Assembly: GCF_014199205.1 (NCBI RefSeq)
Contig: NZ_JACIJD010000005.1
Coordinates: forward strand, 62,001-126,000
Reading direction: 5' to 3'
DNA from: Muricoccus pecuniae
Lineage (GTDB): Bacteria > Pseudomonadota > Alphaproteobacteria > Acetobacterales > Acetobacteraceae
Length of the DNA: 64,000 nt
The notes under the pieces were generated by a model. The model had not been told where the DNA came from and did no database searches. It saw only the letters and a program-made list of their open reading frames with translations. Shown here one piece after another: positions 1-9,127 of the stretch. A program made the position numbers and the translations under genes. Positions within the stretch are counted from its first letter, which is position 1; the number at the start of each line of letters is the position of its first letter.

Positions 1-1021
1 TCACGTCGTGGCCGGCCACCGCGATCTCGGCCCCCGCGCCGCGCTTGCTCCCGTGGACGGCGTGGATCTGGCGCTTGATCGAATGGATGTCGGCGATCAT
101 CGCGAAGTCGAGATGGCGCCGCCACACGAAGGGGCGGATCTCCGCCAGGAAGGATTCGCCGAGCACGCGGTCCCCGGCCACGGGGCGCGCCTTCACCATC
201 GCCGCCCGCTCCCAGTTCTGGCCAAAGCTCTCGTAATAGGCGATGGCGGCAGGGACGGAGACGGCGAGCGGGGTCGCCGCGGGATCGGGGCGGAGGCGCA
301 GATCGGTTCGGAAGACGTATCCTTCCGCCGTGCGTTCCTCGAGCAGCCGCACGAGGTCGCGCGCCAGGCGGACGAAGACCGACTGCGCGCGGTCGGGGTC
401 CGTCGCGGCCGTGGGATCGAAGAGGACCATCAGATCGACGTCGGAGGAATAGTTCAGCTCGCGCCCGCCGAGCTTGCCCATGCCGAGGACGACGAGGCCC
501 GAGCCCTTGCTCGCGGCCTTCGGGTCGCGCTTCGCGGCGTTGGGCATGGCGATGTCGCCGCGCGCGCAGGCCTCCCGCAGGAGATGGGCGCAGGCAAGGT
601 CGATGCAGGATTCGGCGAGGGTGGAGAGCGCCCCTGTCACCCCGTCGAGCGTCCACTCCCCCGTGAGGTCCGCCGCCGCGACGATGAGCGCCGCCTGCCG
701 CCGGGCCTGCCGCAGGGCGGCGCCGAGCTGGGCGGAGCTGGCCGAGGGGTCGGCGCGGCCGAGCGGGTCCAGCGCCGCGGCAAAGGCGGCATCCGCGCCG
801 CGTTCCGAGAGACGCAACAGCGTCGTCGCCTCGCGCAGGGCGAGATCGGCCAGGAAGGGGCTGTGGCCGCCCAGCGCGCCCAGCAGCGCGGCGCCTACGG
901 GCGAGCCGGCGAAGGCGGCCTCGGCCGCGCCCTTGGTGGTGAAGTCCTCGACCAGCCGCCCCGCGGCGGCCGGATCATAGGGGGTGGGCGGGCGGCGGCG
1001 GGTTGGCTCGGCGTCGGACAT
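1..1021 (-). CDS. glnE: Bifunctional glutamine synthetase adenylyltransferase/deadenylylase, N-terminal part
   Basis: About 340 N-terminal residues are present; the rest lies off the left edge. GlnE adds and removes AMP on glutamine synthetase in response to PII, so it tunes nitrogen assimilation in the cytoplasm. The sequence shows the nucleotidyltransferase signature GMGKLGGRELNYSSDVDLM followed by LFDP, including the paired acidic residues that bind metal, then the helical stretch with YYESFGQNWERAA typical of the family. The start is ATG at 1021, reading MSDAEPTRRRP. It is divergent from the next gene with only a short gap, so the two promoters must overlap or lie within the coding ends. 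Identification is secure. Confidence 0.95.
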   Translation of the reverse strand, partial: MSDAEPTRRRPPTPYDPAAAGRLVEDFTTKGAAEAAFAGSPVGAALLGALGGHSPFLADLALREATTLLRLSERGADAAFAAALDPLGRADPSASSAQLGAALRQARRQAALIVAAADLTGEWTLDGVTGALSTLAESCIDLACAHLLREACARGDIAMPNAAKRDPKAASKGSGLVVLGMGKLGGRELNYSSDVDLMVLFDPTAATDPDRAQSVFVRLARDLVRLLEERTAEGYVFRTDLRLRPDPAATPLAVSVPAAIAYYESFGQNWERAAMVKARPVAGDRVLGESFLAEIRPFVWRRHLDFAMIADIHSIKRQIHAVHGSKRGAGAEIAVAGHDV

Positions 1022-1038
1022 GCCGGGAGAGGCAACGC

Positions 1039-4000
1039 GTGAGGCGCCTGCCCGGTCAAGTGGGGCGTCGCCTGGTTCAGGGAGTTTCCTTCCTCCTTCG
1101 CCTCGCCATGCTCCTTTTCCTGCTTGCCGGGGCGGGGCTGGCGGCGCTGGGTTGGCGCCTCGCCCAGGGGCCGATGCCCATTCCCTCCATCCGCGCGGTG
1201 AACGAGGCGGTGGCCGAGCGCCTGACCGGGCTGGCGCCGGGGCTGCGGATCGGGTTCGGCCAGGCCTGGGTGGCCTGGGCCGGGTGGAAGGAGGGCGCGC
1301 CCGAGCCGATCCTCTTGCGGCTGGACGGGCTGCGCGCGGTGGACGGGGCGGGAATCACCCGCGCCTCCCTCACCTCCGTCGAGATGTCGATCGCGGTGCC
1401 GCCGCTGCTGCGCGGCGTGGTGGCGCCGGTGCGCATGTCCCTCCGCGACCCCGTCGCGCTGCTCCGCCGGGACGCGGAGGGGGAGCTCTCCCTCGATCTC
1501 GGCGTCTCCTCCGGCCCGGTCGCCCCCGCCACGGAGGCGGAGGGCACGGGCGACCCCGAGGCGACGAGCGAGGCGCTGGCCCGGCTGCTGCGCCCGGCCG
1601 GGCCGGATTCCCCCCTGACCGCGCTGCGCGAGATCCGCGTCGAGGGCGGCGTGGTGCAGGTGCGGGACGACGCGCTGCGCTTCGCCTGGGCCATCCACCG
1701 CGTCGCCCTTTCCCTTCTCCGCGCGGAGGACGGGACGACCACCATGTCCGGCTCGGGCGGGCTGCGGCTGGCCGGGCAGGAGATCCCCGTTCGCATCGCC
1801 GGCCATGCGGAGGGCGAGCCGCCGGTCGCGGAGGTCTCGATGGAGCTGGACGCGGTCAGCCCCGCCGCCCTGGCCACCGCGCTGGCCTCCCTACGCCCGC
1901 TCTCGCTCCTCGATTCGCAGGTGGACGCCCGGTTCAGCGGCCGCTTCGAGTTCGCGACGGAGACCTTCGCCGGCCGGGCCGAGCTGCGCGCCGCGCCCGG
2001 GCTGATCCGGCTGGGGCCGGAGAGCCTGCCCTTCGACGGGGTGAGCGCCGTCCTCGCCGGGGACGGGCGGCGGCTGGAGGTGGAGCGCCTGGCCATCGAC
2101 CTTCCCGCCGGCAAGCCGGGCTTCCCCGCCCCGCGCATCACCGCCGCCGCTCGGGCGGACCGGTGGGAGGACCTGTGGCGCGGGCGGGTGGAACTCGGGA
2201 TCAGTGCCATCGCCGCGCCCGACATCGCCCGCTACTGGCCCGCGGGCATCGCCGACAACGCGCGCCGCTGGGTGGCGGAGAACCTGACCTCCGGCACGGC
2301 GCGGGACGGGAGCTGGGTGCTGGAGGGCGAGGCGCAGCCCGACCTCTCCTCCGGCCGGCTGACCCGCGCGACCGGCACGGTGCGGGCCGAGGACGCGACC
2401 GTCCACTGGCTGCGCCCGATCCCGCCGATGGAGGGGGTGGAGGGGATGGTCGAGTTCTCCGAGAAGGATCTCGTCATCAAGGCCCGCGCGACCCGCCAGT
2501 CCGGCACGGCCCTGACGGTGCCCGAGGCGCGGGTCCGCATCTCCGACCTGGGCATCCCCGAGCCGGAGAACGAGAAGCTGGAGGTGGACGGGCGCGTGAC
2601 GGGCCCGCTGAGCGACGTGCTCACCCTCGTCCGCCACCCCCGGCTGAAGCTCTTCGAGAAGCGCCCCCTCACCCTCGGCCCTGCGGCGGGGAGCGTGGAT
2701 GCGCGGCTCTCCGTGGGGCTTCCCCTGGTGAGCAACCTGGCCGCGGAGGACCTGCGGATCAGCGCGCAGGGCCGGGTGGAGAACGGGCGGGTGGAGAATG
2801 CGGTGGCCGGCCGCACGCTCGATCGCGGGCAGCTGGAGGTTTCCGTGGACCCCCGCGGCATGCGCCTCTCCGGTACGGCGGCCCTGGCCACCATTCCCGG
2901 GCGCGTGCAGGCGGAGCTGGACTTCACCAACGGCCCGCCGGGCCAGGTGACCGAGCGCGTCAAGGCCGAGGGCCGGGCCGATGCCGCGAGCCTGCCCCGC
3001 ATCGGGGTGGAGGCCGGGCCCTATCTCCGGGGGCCCTTCAACTACACCCTCGCCGTGGAGCGCCGCCGCTCGGGCGAGACGCGGCTGGAGGTGAAGGCGG
3101 ACCTGCGGGACGCCCGCATCACCATCAACCCCTTCGGCTACCTCAAGCCGCCGGGCGCCGCCGCCCGGGGCGAGGGCGTGGTCCGCTTCCGCGGCGACGA
3201 CCTCGTGGCGCTTGAGGCCCTGCGGGTGGAGGGGCCGAGCCTCGCCATGCGCGGGGAGGTCGCCTTCGGCCGCCCCGGCACGGGCTGGCGCGCGGAGGTG
3301 CCGGACGCCCGGATCGGTGGGAGCCGCCTCTCCGGCCGTGCCGTCTCGCCGAGCGGGCCGGGCGTGCCCTGGAACCTCTTCGCTCGCGGCCCCGTGCTGG
3401 AGATCCGGCCCCTGCTGCGCGAGTTCGGGCTGGACGAGGGTGGCAACGGGTCCGACGACAAGGCCGGCGGAGCCACGCCCATCCGCCTCGACGCCGCCTT
3501 CGACCGCGTGCTGCTGGACGGCGGGCGGGAGATGGGGCCCGCCAGCATCACCCTGTTCAGCGACGCCCGCGGCGTACTGCGCGAGATGAACGCCTCCGGC
3601 CGCGGCATCCGGGGCGGCGGGTTCGACGCGGTGGTGGTGCCGCGCGGCGCCGGTCGGGCCATGGAGGTGAAGGCGACGGGGTTCGGCACGCTCCTGCGGG
3701 ACCTCGGCCTCTTCGATCCGCTGGACGACGGGGCCTTCCACATGTCCGGCAACTGGCCGGACAACACGCCGGAGGCGGCGCTGACCGGCGTGGCCGAGCT
3801 GCGCGACTTCGGGGTGCGGGAGGCCGCCTCGATCGGGAAGATCCTCCAGGCCCTCTCGATCTACGGCATCGCCGAGGCCGTGCGCGGCCCCGGGCTGCGC
3901 TTCACCCTGGCCAACGCGCCCTTCACCCTCACGCGGGAGGCGCTGACCCTGCGCGAGGCGCGGGCCGTCTCCGCCTCGCTCGGCATCACCGCCGAGGGGC

Positions 4001-4248
4001 GGATCCTGCGGCGGGCCGAGCGCTACGACCTCCGCGGGACGATCGTGCCGTCCTACGCGCTGAACAGCGCGCTCGGGCGCATTCCCGGCATCGGCCAGCT
4101 CTTCACTGCCGAGCGCAACGGCGGGCTCTTCGCCGCGAACTTCCGGATGACGGGGAAGCTGGACGACCCCGACATCCGCATCGACCCCCTCTCCATCCTC
4201 GCCCCCGGCGCGCTGAGGGGGCTCCTGACGCGGCCGGAGGGCCGCTAG
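1039..4248 (+). CDS. AsmA/YhdP-like envelope protein (DUF3971 and AsmA C-terminal regions)
   Basis: This protein of about 1069 residues has one N-terminal membrane anchor (LLRLAMLLFLLAGAGLAALGW) followed by a long beta-rich periplasmic body. Large AsmA-like proteins of this type are thought to form hydrophobic grooves that carry phospholipid between inner and outer membranes. The C-terminal section, with ALNSALGRIPGIGQLFTAE and GLFAANFRMTGKLDDP, is the conserved AsmA-like C-terminal region found beside DUF3971. I chose GTG at 1039 because GGGAGAGG lies just upstream; a TTG at 1003 is in frame but would run into glnE on the other strand. Family placement is good; the transport role is inferred from homologues such as YhdP and TamB. 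Confidence 0.85.
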   Translation: MRRLPGQVGRRLVQGVSFLLRLAMLLFLLAGAGLAALGWRLAQGPMPIPSIRAVNEAVAERLTGLAPGLRIGFGQAWVAWAGWKEGAPEPILLRLDGLRAVDGAGITRASLTSVEMSIAVPPLLRGVVAPVRMSLRDPVALLRRDAEGELSLDLGVSSGPVAPATEAEGTGDPEATSEALARLLRPAGPDSPLTALREIRVEGGVVQVRDDALRFAWAIHRVALSLLRAEDGTTTMSGSGGLRLAGQEIPVRIAGHAEGEPPVAEVSMELDAVSPAALATALASLRPLSLLDSQVDARFSGRFEFATETFAGRAELRAAPGLIRLGPESLPFDGVSAVLAGDGRRLEVERLAIDLPAGKPGFPAPRITAAARADRWEDLWRGRVELGISAIAAPDIARYWPAGIADNARRWVAENLTSGTARDGSWVLEGEAQPDLSSGRLTRATGTVRAEDATVHWLRPIPPMEGVEGMVEFSEKDLVIKARATRQSGTALTVPEARVRISDLGIPEPENEKLEVDGRVTGPLSDVLTLVRHPRLKLFEKRPLTLGPAAGSVDARLSVGLPLVSNLAAEDLRISAQGRVENGRVENAVAGRTLDRGQLEVSVDPRGMRLSGTAALATIPGRVQAELDFTNGPPGQVTERVKAEGRADAASLPRIGVEAGPYLRGPFNYTLAVERRRSGETRLEVKADLRDARITINPFGYLKPPGAAARGEGVVRFRGDDLVALEALRVEGPSLAMRGEVAFGRPGTGWRAEVPDARIGGSRLSGRAVSPSGPGVPWNLFARGPVLEIRPLLREFGLDEGGNGSDDKAGGATPIRLDAAFDRVLLDGGREMGPASITLFSDARGVLREMNASGRGIRGGGFDAVVVPRGAGRAMEVKATGFGTLLRDLGLFDPLDDGAFHMSGNWPDNTPEAALTGVAELRDFGVREAASIGKILQALSIYGIAEAVRGPGLRFTLANAPFTLTREALTLREARAVSASLGITAEGRILRRAERYDLRGTIVPSYALNSALGRIPGIGQLFTAERNGGLFAANFRMTGKLDDPDIRIDPLSILAPGALRGLLTRPEGR

Positions 4249-4280
4249 GCCGCGCCGACGGGGCCTGCGGGGCGGGGGGC

Positions 4281-5861
4281 TCAGGCCAGCCGGCGCTGCG
4301 TGCCGGGCGCGGGCAGCTTGCCCGGCCGGGCGAAGAGATAGCCCTGGGCGAGCTCCACCCCCAGCCCCGCCATCACCGCCGCGTGCTCCTCCGTCTCCAC
4401 CTGCTCGGCGATCACCCGCGCCCCGACGGCGAGGCTGAGGTCCACCATGCTGGCCACGAAGGACCGGTCCCGCTCCGTCCGCACGGCGCTCTGCACGTAG
4501 GAGCCGTCCACCTTCACCCAGTCCACCGTGAAGTTGCGGAGGTAGCGGAAGGCGGCGGCGCCCGCCCCGAAATCGTCGATGCAGAGGGTGACGCCGCGCG
4601 AGCGCAGCATGTCGATCGTCGCCCGCGCCTCCGCCTCGTCCTCCACCTCCACGGACTCGGTCAGCTCCACCATCAGGCGGGAGGTGAGGCTCGCGCGCGC
4701 GTCCAGCCGCTCGACCAGCGCGCGGCGGAAGCGGGCGCTCTGCATGGACAGGCCGGAGATGTTCAGCGCGATCCGCACCCCCGGGTTGAAGCGCAGGGCG
4801 TCGAGCACCTGGTCGGTGACGACGAGGTCCAGCTCCTCCGTCAGCCCCACCGTCTCGGCGCAGCGCACCACGGTCTCCACATCCTGGCCTTCCGGGCGGA
4901 GCAGCGCCTCGTAGTGATGCACCCGCCGGTCCTTCAGATGCACGATCGGCTGGTAGAGAAGGCCGAACCGCCTCTCCGAGATTGCGCGGCGGACGGTGCC
5001 GGCCTGGGACGAGATCTGGCTCAGCGCCCCGGTCAGCCCGCCCTCGGCCAGGGCGGCCGTGCCGCGCGCGGCGAAGTTGGACAGGGCGTGGCGCAGGGCG
5101 CGGCTGGCCTGCACCGGCGTCAGCCCCTCGGCCGCGAGGGGGAGGCTGCAGGTCGAGACCTCCACGGGCAGGCCGTGGGCGAGCAGCACCGTCTCCATCC
5201 GCTCGGCGAGCCCCGGAAGGTCCGCGGGATCGCGCCCGACGAGCAGCCCGTAGCGCCCCGCCGCCAGCCGGCCCGCCAGCCCCGTGCCGGCCCCGGCCAT
5301 CAGCGCGGCGTCCAGCTCCTCCTGGATGCCGGGATGTTTGCTGAGGATCCGGCGGATCTCGTCCGGCAGGTCGATCAGGGCGAGGGAGGCGTTCGACGAC
5401 CCGCCGAGCATGCCGCTGGCCGCCCGGCCGAAGGCGACGCTCCCGGCGAGGGTCGCCTCCCGCGGCGGGGCGGGGAGGGGGCCGAGGGTGAGGCAGAAGC
5501 GCCCGGTGGGGCCGGCCGGGGCGAGGCCGGCCAGGGAGAAGGCGGTCCGCCTGGTGTCGTTCAGCCGGATGGCCGTGGGCGGCAGGCGGCCGCGCGCGGC
5601 GAGCAGCTGCATGGCGATGCCGAGCGCCGCCCGTTCCTCCGTGGCGATCAGCCTGTCCAGCGGGCCGCCGACGAAGGCCTCCGGCGGCTCGCCGAGATGG
5701 TGCCGGAAGGCGCCGGCGGCGAAGGTGATGGTGGCGTCCGGGCCGGTTTCCACCAGCATGTCGGCCGCGGCGAAGGCGAAAGTGAGGAACCGGTCCCGCG
5801 AGTCGAGGCCCGGCGTCCTCGGGGCGCTCTGCTTCGGCGGGGTCGGGTCCGGGCTGTCCAT
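4281..5861 (-). CDS. EAL-domain cyclic-di-GMP phosphodiesterase with N-terminal PAS-like region
   Basis: This is a 526-residue cytoplasmic protein with no predicted membrane segment. The N-terminal 120 residues (FAAADMLVETGPDATITF onward) look like a PAS-type sensor, followed by a region of unclear fold and a C-terminal EAL domain from about residue 285. Catalytic elements appear intact: YEALLRPEG (the EAL glutamate), ALNISG (Asn), VELTES (Glu), IDDFGAG (the two metal-binding Asp), DWVKVDGSY (Lys) and AEQVET. It should hydrolyse c-di-GMP to pGpG. No GGDEF domain is present. The start is ATG at 5861 (MDSPDPTPP); the frame stays open further upstream but that stretch is arginine-rich and unlikely to be coding. 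Confidence 0.88.
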   Translation of the reverse strand: MDSPDPTPPKQSAPRTPGLDSRDRFLTFAFAAADMLVETGPDATITFAAGAFRHHLGEPPEAFVGGPLDRLIATEERAALGIAMQLLAARGRLPPTAIRLNDTRRTAFSLAGLAPAGPTGRFCLTLGPLPAPPREATLAGSVAFGRAASGMLGGSSNASLALIDLPDEIRRILSKHPGIQEELDAALMAGAGTGLAGRLAAGRYGLLVGRDPADLPGLAERMETVLLAHGLPVEVSTCSLPLAAEGLTPVQASRALRHALSNFAARGTAALAEGGLTGALSQISSQAGTVRRAISERRFGLLYQPIVHLKDRRVHHYEALLRPEGQDVETVVRCAETVGLTEELDLVVTDQVLDALRFNPGVRIALNISGLSMQSARFRRALVERLDARASLTSRLMVELTESVEVEDEAEARATIDMLRSRGVTLCIDDFGAGAAAFRYLRNFTVDWVKVDGSYVQSAVRTERDRSFVASMVDLSLAVGARVIAEQVETEEHAAVMAGLGVELAQGYLFARPGKLPAPGTQRRLA

Positions 5862-6043
5862 GGCGCGCAGAGTGCCGGCGCGGAATTGAAACAGGGTTAA
5901 GCATGCCGCACGCGCCGGCCGACGCGGAGCCCGCCGATTGCTTCCGCTCCCCGCCAGGACCAAAATCGCCCGTCCCTTGCCGGACCGGGCGGGGGCCGCC
6001 TCCCGCGCCCTGGCGGGGTGCAGGGCGACGAGGGAGAGCACGG
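5862..6043. other. Intergenic spacer, divergent promoters expected
   Basis: This spacer separates the leftward EAL gene from the rightward dehydrogenase operon. It must carry promoters for both directions. Just upstream of the EAL start lies a locally A+T-richer patch (AATTGAAACAGGGTTAA). I cannot assign -35 and -10 boxes with confidence, and I see no riboswitch-like structure. Confidence 0.4.
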
Positions 6044-6226
6044 ATGCCGCAGAGCTTGCCTGAGCGCCGCGTCGCCCCGCGCGCGGCGGCCCTCCTGCCC
6101 GCCGGCCGCCGCCGCGCCGGCCCCGGTTCCCCGGCCAGGGCCTCGCGGCAGGTCACGCCCGGCGGCGGGTGGGGTGACAAGCCCGCTGAAGTGAACGAGG
6201 ACGTGGCCGACATCATCGCGGGCTGA
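6044..6226 (+). CDS. Possible small leader protein ahead of the dehydrogenase operon
   Basis: This is a 60-residue frame starting at ATG 6044, seven bases after the purine-rich GAGGGAGAG, and ending three bases before the next gene. The first 40 residues are Arg/Ala/Pro-rich and could be a chance product of high GC. The last 20 (GDKPAEVNEDVADIIAG) look like normal protein sequence. No family is recognised. The good ribosome binding site and tight coupling to the following gene argue for translation; the composition of the first half argues against it. Confidence 0.25.
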   Translation: MPQSLPERRVAPRAAALLPAGRRRAGPGSPARASRQVTPGGGWGDKPAEVNEDVADIIAG

Positions 6227-6229
6227 TCC

Positions 6230-7165
6230 ATGCTTGTCGTGAAATCCGAGGGGCTGCGCGCGCAGCAGGAGTGGTGCGAGCACCTCACGCGCTTCTCGCC
6301 GGGGCTGATCGCGCGCCCGCACGACGCGCCGGGGCTGCGGGAGGAGGAGGTGCGCTACGTCCTCGCCTGGGAACCGCCGCCGGGCTGGCTCGCGCGGCTG
6401 CCGGGGCTGCGGGTCATCTTCTCCATCGGGGCGGGGGTGGACCACATCACGCGCGACCCTTCCTGGCCGTGCCACGTGCCGCTCGTCCGGATGGGCGGGG
6501 AGGAGGTCGGGCAGCGCATGGGCGAGTACGTCGCCTGGGCCTGCCTCCACCTCCTCCGCAACGGGCGCGGCTTCGCGCAGCAGCAGGCGGAGCGGCGCTG
6601 GCGCTGGAGCGCCGTGGAGAACACGGCGCGGGACCTCACGGTGGGCATCATGGGGCTCGGCACGCTCGGCGCCGCGGCGGTGCCGATGCTGCGCGCGCTC
6701 GGCTACGGCGTTGTCGGCTGGTCCCGCGGCCGCAAGGCGGTGGAGGGCGTGGAGAGCTTCGCGGGGGAGGCGGAGCTGGACGCCTTCCTCGCGCGCAGCG
6801 ACGTGCTCGTCTGCCTCCTGCCCTCGACGCCGGAGACGATGGGCATCATCGACGCCCGCCTCCTCTCGCGCCTTCCCCCCGGCGCCGCGGTGGTGAACGC
6901 CGCGCGCGGGGCGCATCTCGTGGTGCCGGACCTGCTCGCGGCGCTCGATGCCGGGCATCTCTCGGGCGCGGTGCTCGACGTCTTCGACACCGAGCCGCTG
7001 CCGGAGGGCAGCGCGCTCTGGACTCATCCGAAGGTCACGGTCACGCCCCATATCGCCAGCATCGCGCGCCGGCGGGAGCGGGCGCGCTTCGTCGCCGGGG
7101 CCATCGCGGATTTCGAGGCCGGGCGGCCGCTGCCCAATCTCTACGACCCCGAGCGGGGCTACTGA
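6230..7165 (+). CDS. D-isomer 2-hydroxyacid dehydrogenase, glyoxylate/hydroxypyruvate reductase A type
   Basis: This 311-residue cytoplasmic NAD(P)-dependent enzyme is the size expected for GhrA-like proteins. The nucleotide-binding fold is marked by GIMGLGTLG followed by GWSRGRK, where the arginines suggest NADPH preference. Catalytic residues of the family are visible: Arg in NAARGAHLV, Glu in DVFDTEPLP and His in VTPHIAS. It probably reduces glyoxylate or hydroxypyruvate, though another 2-keto acid is possible. The gene is the first clearly recognised member of an operon; the aldolase starts one base after its stop codon. Confidence 0.88.
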   Translation: MLVVKSEGLRAQQEWCEHLTRFSPGLIARPHDAPGLREEEVRYVLAWEPPPGWLARLPGLRVIFSIGAGVDHITRDPSWPCHVPLVRMGGEEVGQRMGEYVAWACLHLLRNGRGFAQQQAERRWRWSAVENTARDLTVGIMGLGTLGAAAVPMLRALGYGVVGWSRGRKAVEGVESFAGEAELDAFLARSDVLVCLLPSTPETMGIIDARLLSRLPPGAAVVNAARGAHLVVPDLLAALDAGHLSGAVLDVFDTEPLPEGSALWTHPKVTVTPHIASIARRRERARFVAGAIADFEAGRPLPNLYDPERGY

Positions 7166-7166
7166 C

Positions 7167-7949
7167 ATGCCCCTGCCTCCGCCGCCCGTCCGCCCGGACC
7201 CGGACCACCTGCCGAGCGAGGCCGAGCTGCGGCGCGACCTCGCCGCCGCCTACCGCCTGATCGCGCTCTTCGGGATGACGGACCTCGTCTTCACCCATCT
7301 CTCCGTGCGCGTGCCGGGCCCGCCGGGGGACACCTCGCACCGCTTCCTCGTCAATCCCTACGGCCTGCTCTTCGAGGAGATCACCGCCTCCTCCCTCGTG
7401 CTCGTGGACGCGGCGGGGGAGCCGGCGCAGCCGACGGCCTGGCCGGTGAACCCGGCGGGCTTCGTCATCCATTCCGCGCTGCATCTCGGTAGCCCCGGCG
7501 CGCAGTGCGTGATGCACACGCACACGCTGGCTGGCATGGCCGTCGCCGCCCAGGCGGGCGGGCTGCTGCCGCTGAACCAGATCAGCGCCGAGTTCCACGA
7601 GCGCGTGGCGATCCACGACTACGAGGGCGTGGCGGCCGAGGACAATCCTGGCGAGCGCGAGCGGCTGGTGCGCGACATGGGCGACAGGCCCTGCATGATC
7701 CTGCGCCACCACGGGCTGCTGACCACCGGCCGCACCGTCGCCGAGGCCTTCTACTGGATGTACTATCTCGAGCAGGCCTGCCGCATCCAGCTCGCCGCCC
7801 AGGCGAGCGGCGCGCCCCTCGTCATCCCGCCCGAGCCGGTTGTCCGGCGCGCCCGGGATCAGGTGGAGGAGGGGCCGTTGCGCGGCTGGCTTCCCTGGCA
7901 GGCGCTCCGCCGCAAGCTCGACCGCGAGCAGCCGGACTACGCGACGTGA
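7167..7949 (+). CDS. Class II aldolase/adducin family protein
   Basis: This 260-residue protein belongs to the zinc-dependent class II aldolase (AraD/FucA-like) family. Zinc ligands are visible in MHTHT and in the later RHHGLLTTG, and the family's substrate-pocket glutamate probably lies in SAEFHE. The substrate cannot be named from sequence: members act on fuculose-phosphate, ribulose-phosphate, or as decarboxylases and adducin-like proteins. The start is ATG at 7167, one base after the preceding stop; the frame is open further upstream but overlaps the dehydrogenase. The pairing suggests catabolism of a small hydroxy-acid or sugar acid. Confidence 0.85.
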   Translation: MPLPPPPVRPDPDHLPSEAELRRDLAAAYRLIALFGMTDLVFTHLSVRVPGPPGDTSHRFLVNPYGLLFEEITASSLVLVDAAGEPAQPTAWPVNPAGFVIHSALHLGSPGAQCVMHTHTLAGMAVAAQAGGLLPLNQISAEFHERVAIHDYEGVAAEDNPGERERLVRDMGDRPCMILRHHGLLTTGRTVAEAFYWMYYLEQACRIQLAAQASGAPLVIPPEPVVRRARDQVEEGPLRGWLPWQALRRKLDREQPDYAT

Positions 7950-9025
7950 GCGCCGCCGGCCATGCCCTCTCCCTGCAGGGGGTGACGAAGCGCTACGGCG
8001 AGTTCGCCGCCGTGCGCCGCGCCTCGCTGGAGGTGGCGAGCGGGCAGTTCCTGACGCTGCTCGGCCCCTCCGGCTCGGGCAAGACCACGATCCTGATGAT
8101 GATCGCGGGCTTCGTCGAGCCGAGCGAGGGGCGCATCCTGCTGGACGGGCGCGACATCACCGCGCTCCCGCCGGAGCGGCGCGACTTCGGCATGGTGTTC
8201 CAGGGCTACGCGCTCTTCCCGCACATGACCGTGGCCGAGAACATCGCCTTCCCCCTGCGCGTGCGCCGCATGGGCCGCGCAGAGCGCGAGGCGAAGGTGA
8301 GGGCCGCGCTCGACCTCGTGCAGCTCGAGAACTTCGCCGACCGCCGGCCCGCCCAGCTCTCGGGCGGGCAGCAGCAGCGCGTCGCGCTGGCGCGCGCCCT
8401 CGTCTTCGATCCCGCGCTGCTGTTGCTGGACGAGCCGCTCTCCGCACTGGACAAGAAGCTGCGCGCGGAGCTGCAGGAGGAGTTGAAGGCGCTGCACCGC
8501 CGCATCGGCCGCAGCTTCATCAACGTCACCCACGACCAGGAGGAGGCGCTGAGCCTCTCCGACCGCGTCGCCATCCTCAACCGCGGCGACCTCGTGCAGG
8601 TCGGCACGCCGGAGGCGCTGTACGAGCGCCCGGCGACGCGCTTCGTGGCGGACTTCCTGGGCAAGTCGAACTTCATCGAGGGCGAGGCGGCGACGGATGC
8701 GGAGGGCATCGTCCTGCGGCGCGGCGGGACGCGGGTGCTGGCGCGCGGCGCGGCGCCGGGCGGGCGGGCGCTGCTCTCCCTCCGGCCGGAGAAGATCGCG
8801 CTGCTGTCCGGTGAGGCCGCGGAGGACAACGTGGTCGAGGGGCGCATCGCGGCCTGGTCCTATCTAGGCACGGGCTACACGCTGACGGTCGAGACGCCCG
8901 ATCTCGGCCCGCTGCGCGTCCATCTCCCGGCCTGGCGCTCGCCGGTGGCGCCCGCGGACGGCTTGCCCGTGCGGCTCGGATGGTCGCGGGACGCGGCGGT
9001 GGCCGTGGCGGAGGACGCGGCGTGA
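7946..9025 (+). CDS. ABC transporter ATP-binding protein, PotA/spermidine-putrescine-like
   Basis: This 359-residue ATPase powers import of a small organic solute across the inner membrane. It has Walker A (GPSGSGKTT), Q-loop (FQGYALFPHMTV), signature LSGGQQQR, Walker B (LLLLDEPLSALD), the H-loop THDQEEA and a C-terminal TOBE-type regulatory domain from about residue 240 (SLRPEKIAL). This layout is that of the CUT/PotA subfamily. The start is GTG at 7946, overlapping the aldolase stop as GTGA, so the genes are translationally coupled. No permease or binding protein gene is adjacent, which is unusual for an importer operon; see findings. Confidence 0.92.
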   Translation: MSAAGHALSLQGVTKRYGEFAAVRRASLEVASGQFLTLLGPSGSGKTTILMMIAGFVEPSEGRILLDGRDITALPPERRDFGMVFQGYALFPHMTVAENIAFPLRVRRMGRAEREAKVRAALDLVQLENFADRRPAQLSGGQQQRVALARALVFDPALLLLDEPLSALDKKLRAELQEELKALHRRIGRSFINVTHDQEEALSLSDRVAILNRGDLVQVGTPEALYERPATRFVADFLGKSNFIEGEAATDAEGIVLRRGGTRVLARGAAPGGRALLSLRPEKIALLSGEAAEDNVVEGRIAAWSYLGTGYTLTVETPDLGPLRVHLPAWRSPVAPADGLPVRLGWSRDAAVAVAEDAA

Positions 9026-9042
9026 CGCGCTGGCGCGCTGCC

Positions 9043-9068
9043 GGGCGGGATAACGGAACCGCCCCTTT
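9043..9068 (+). terminator. Probable intrinsic terminator after the ABC ATPase gene
   Basis: GGGCGG and CCGCCC pair around a ten-base loop and are followed by CTTT. It lies 18 bases after the ATPase stop and 60 bases before the gamma-glutamyltransferase start. The T run is short, so termination may be partial. Confidence 0.45.
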
Positions 9069-9127
9069 CGCCTCCCGCCACGGCGCGATCCCCCGATGAG
9101 CAGCCGGAAGGCCGGACAGGAAGCCCC

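Noticed and set aside
984-3215. Plus-strand frame overlapping the AsmA-like gene
   Set aside because: Low-complexity Arg/Gly/Ala translation with no motif; the other frame has a signal anchor and AsmA domains.
1891-6288. Very long minus-strand open frame (over 1400 codons)
   Set aside because: It lies antisense to the AsmA-like gene and out of frame with the EAL gene, and its translation is Gly/Arg/Pro-rich without domains. It is a by-product of high GC.
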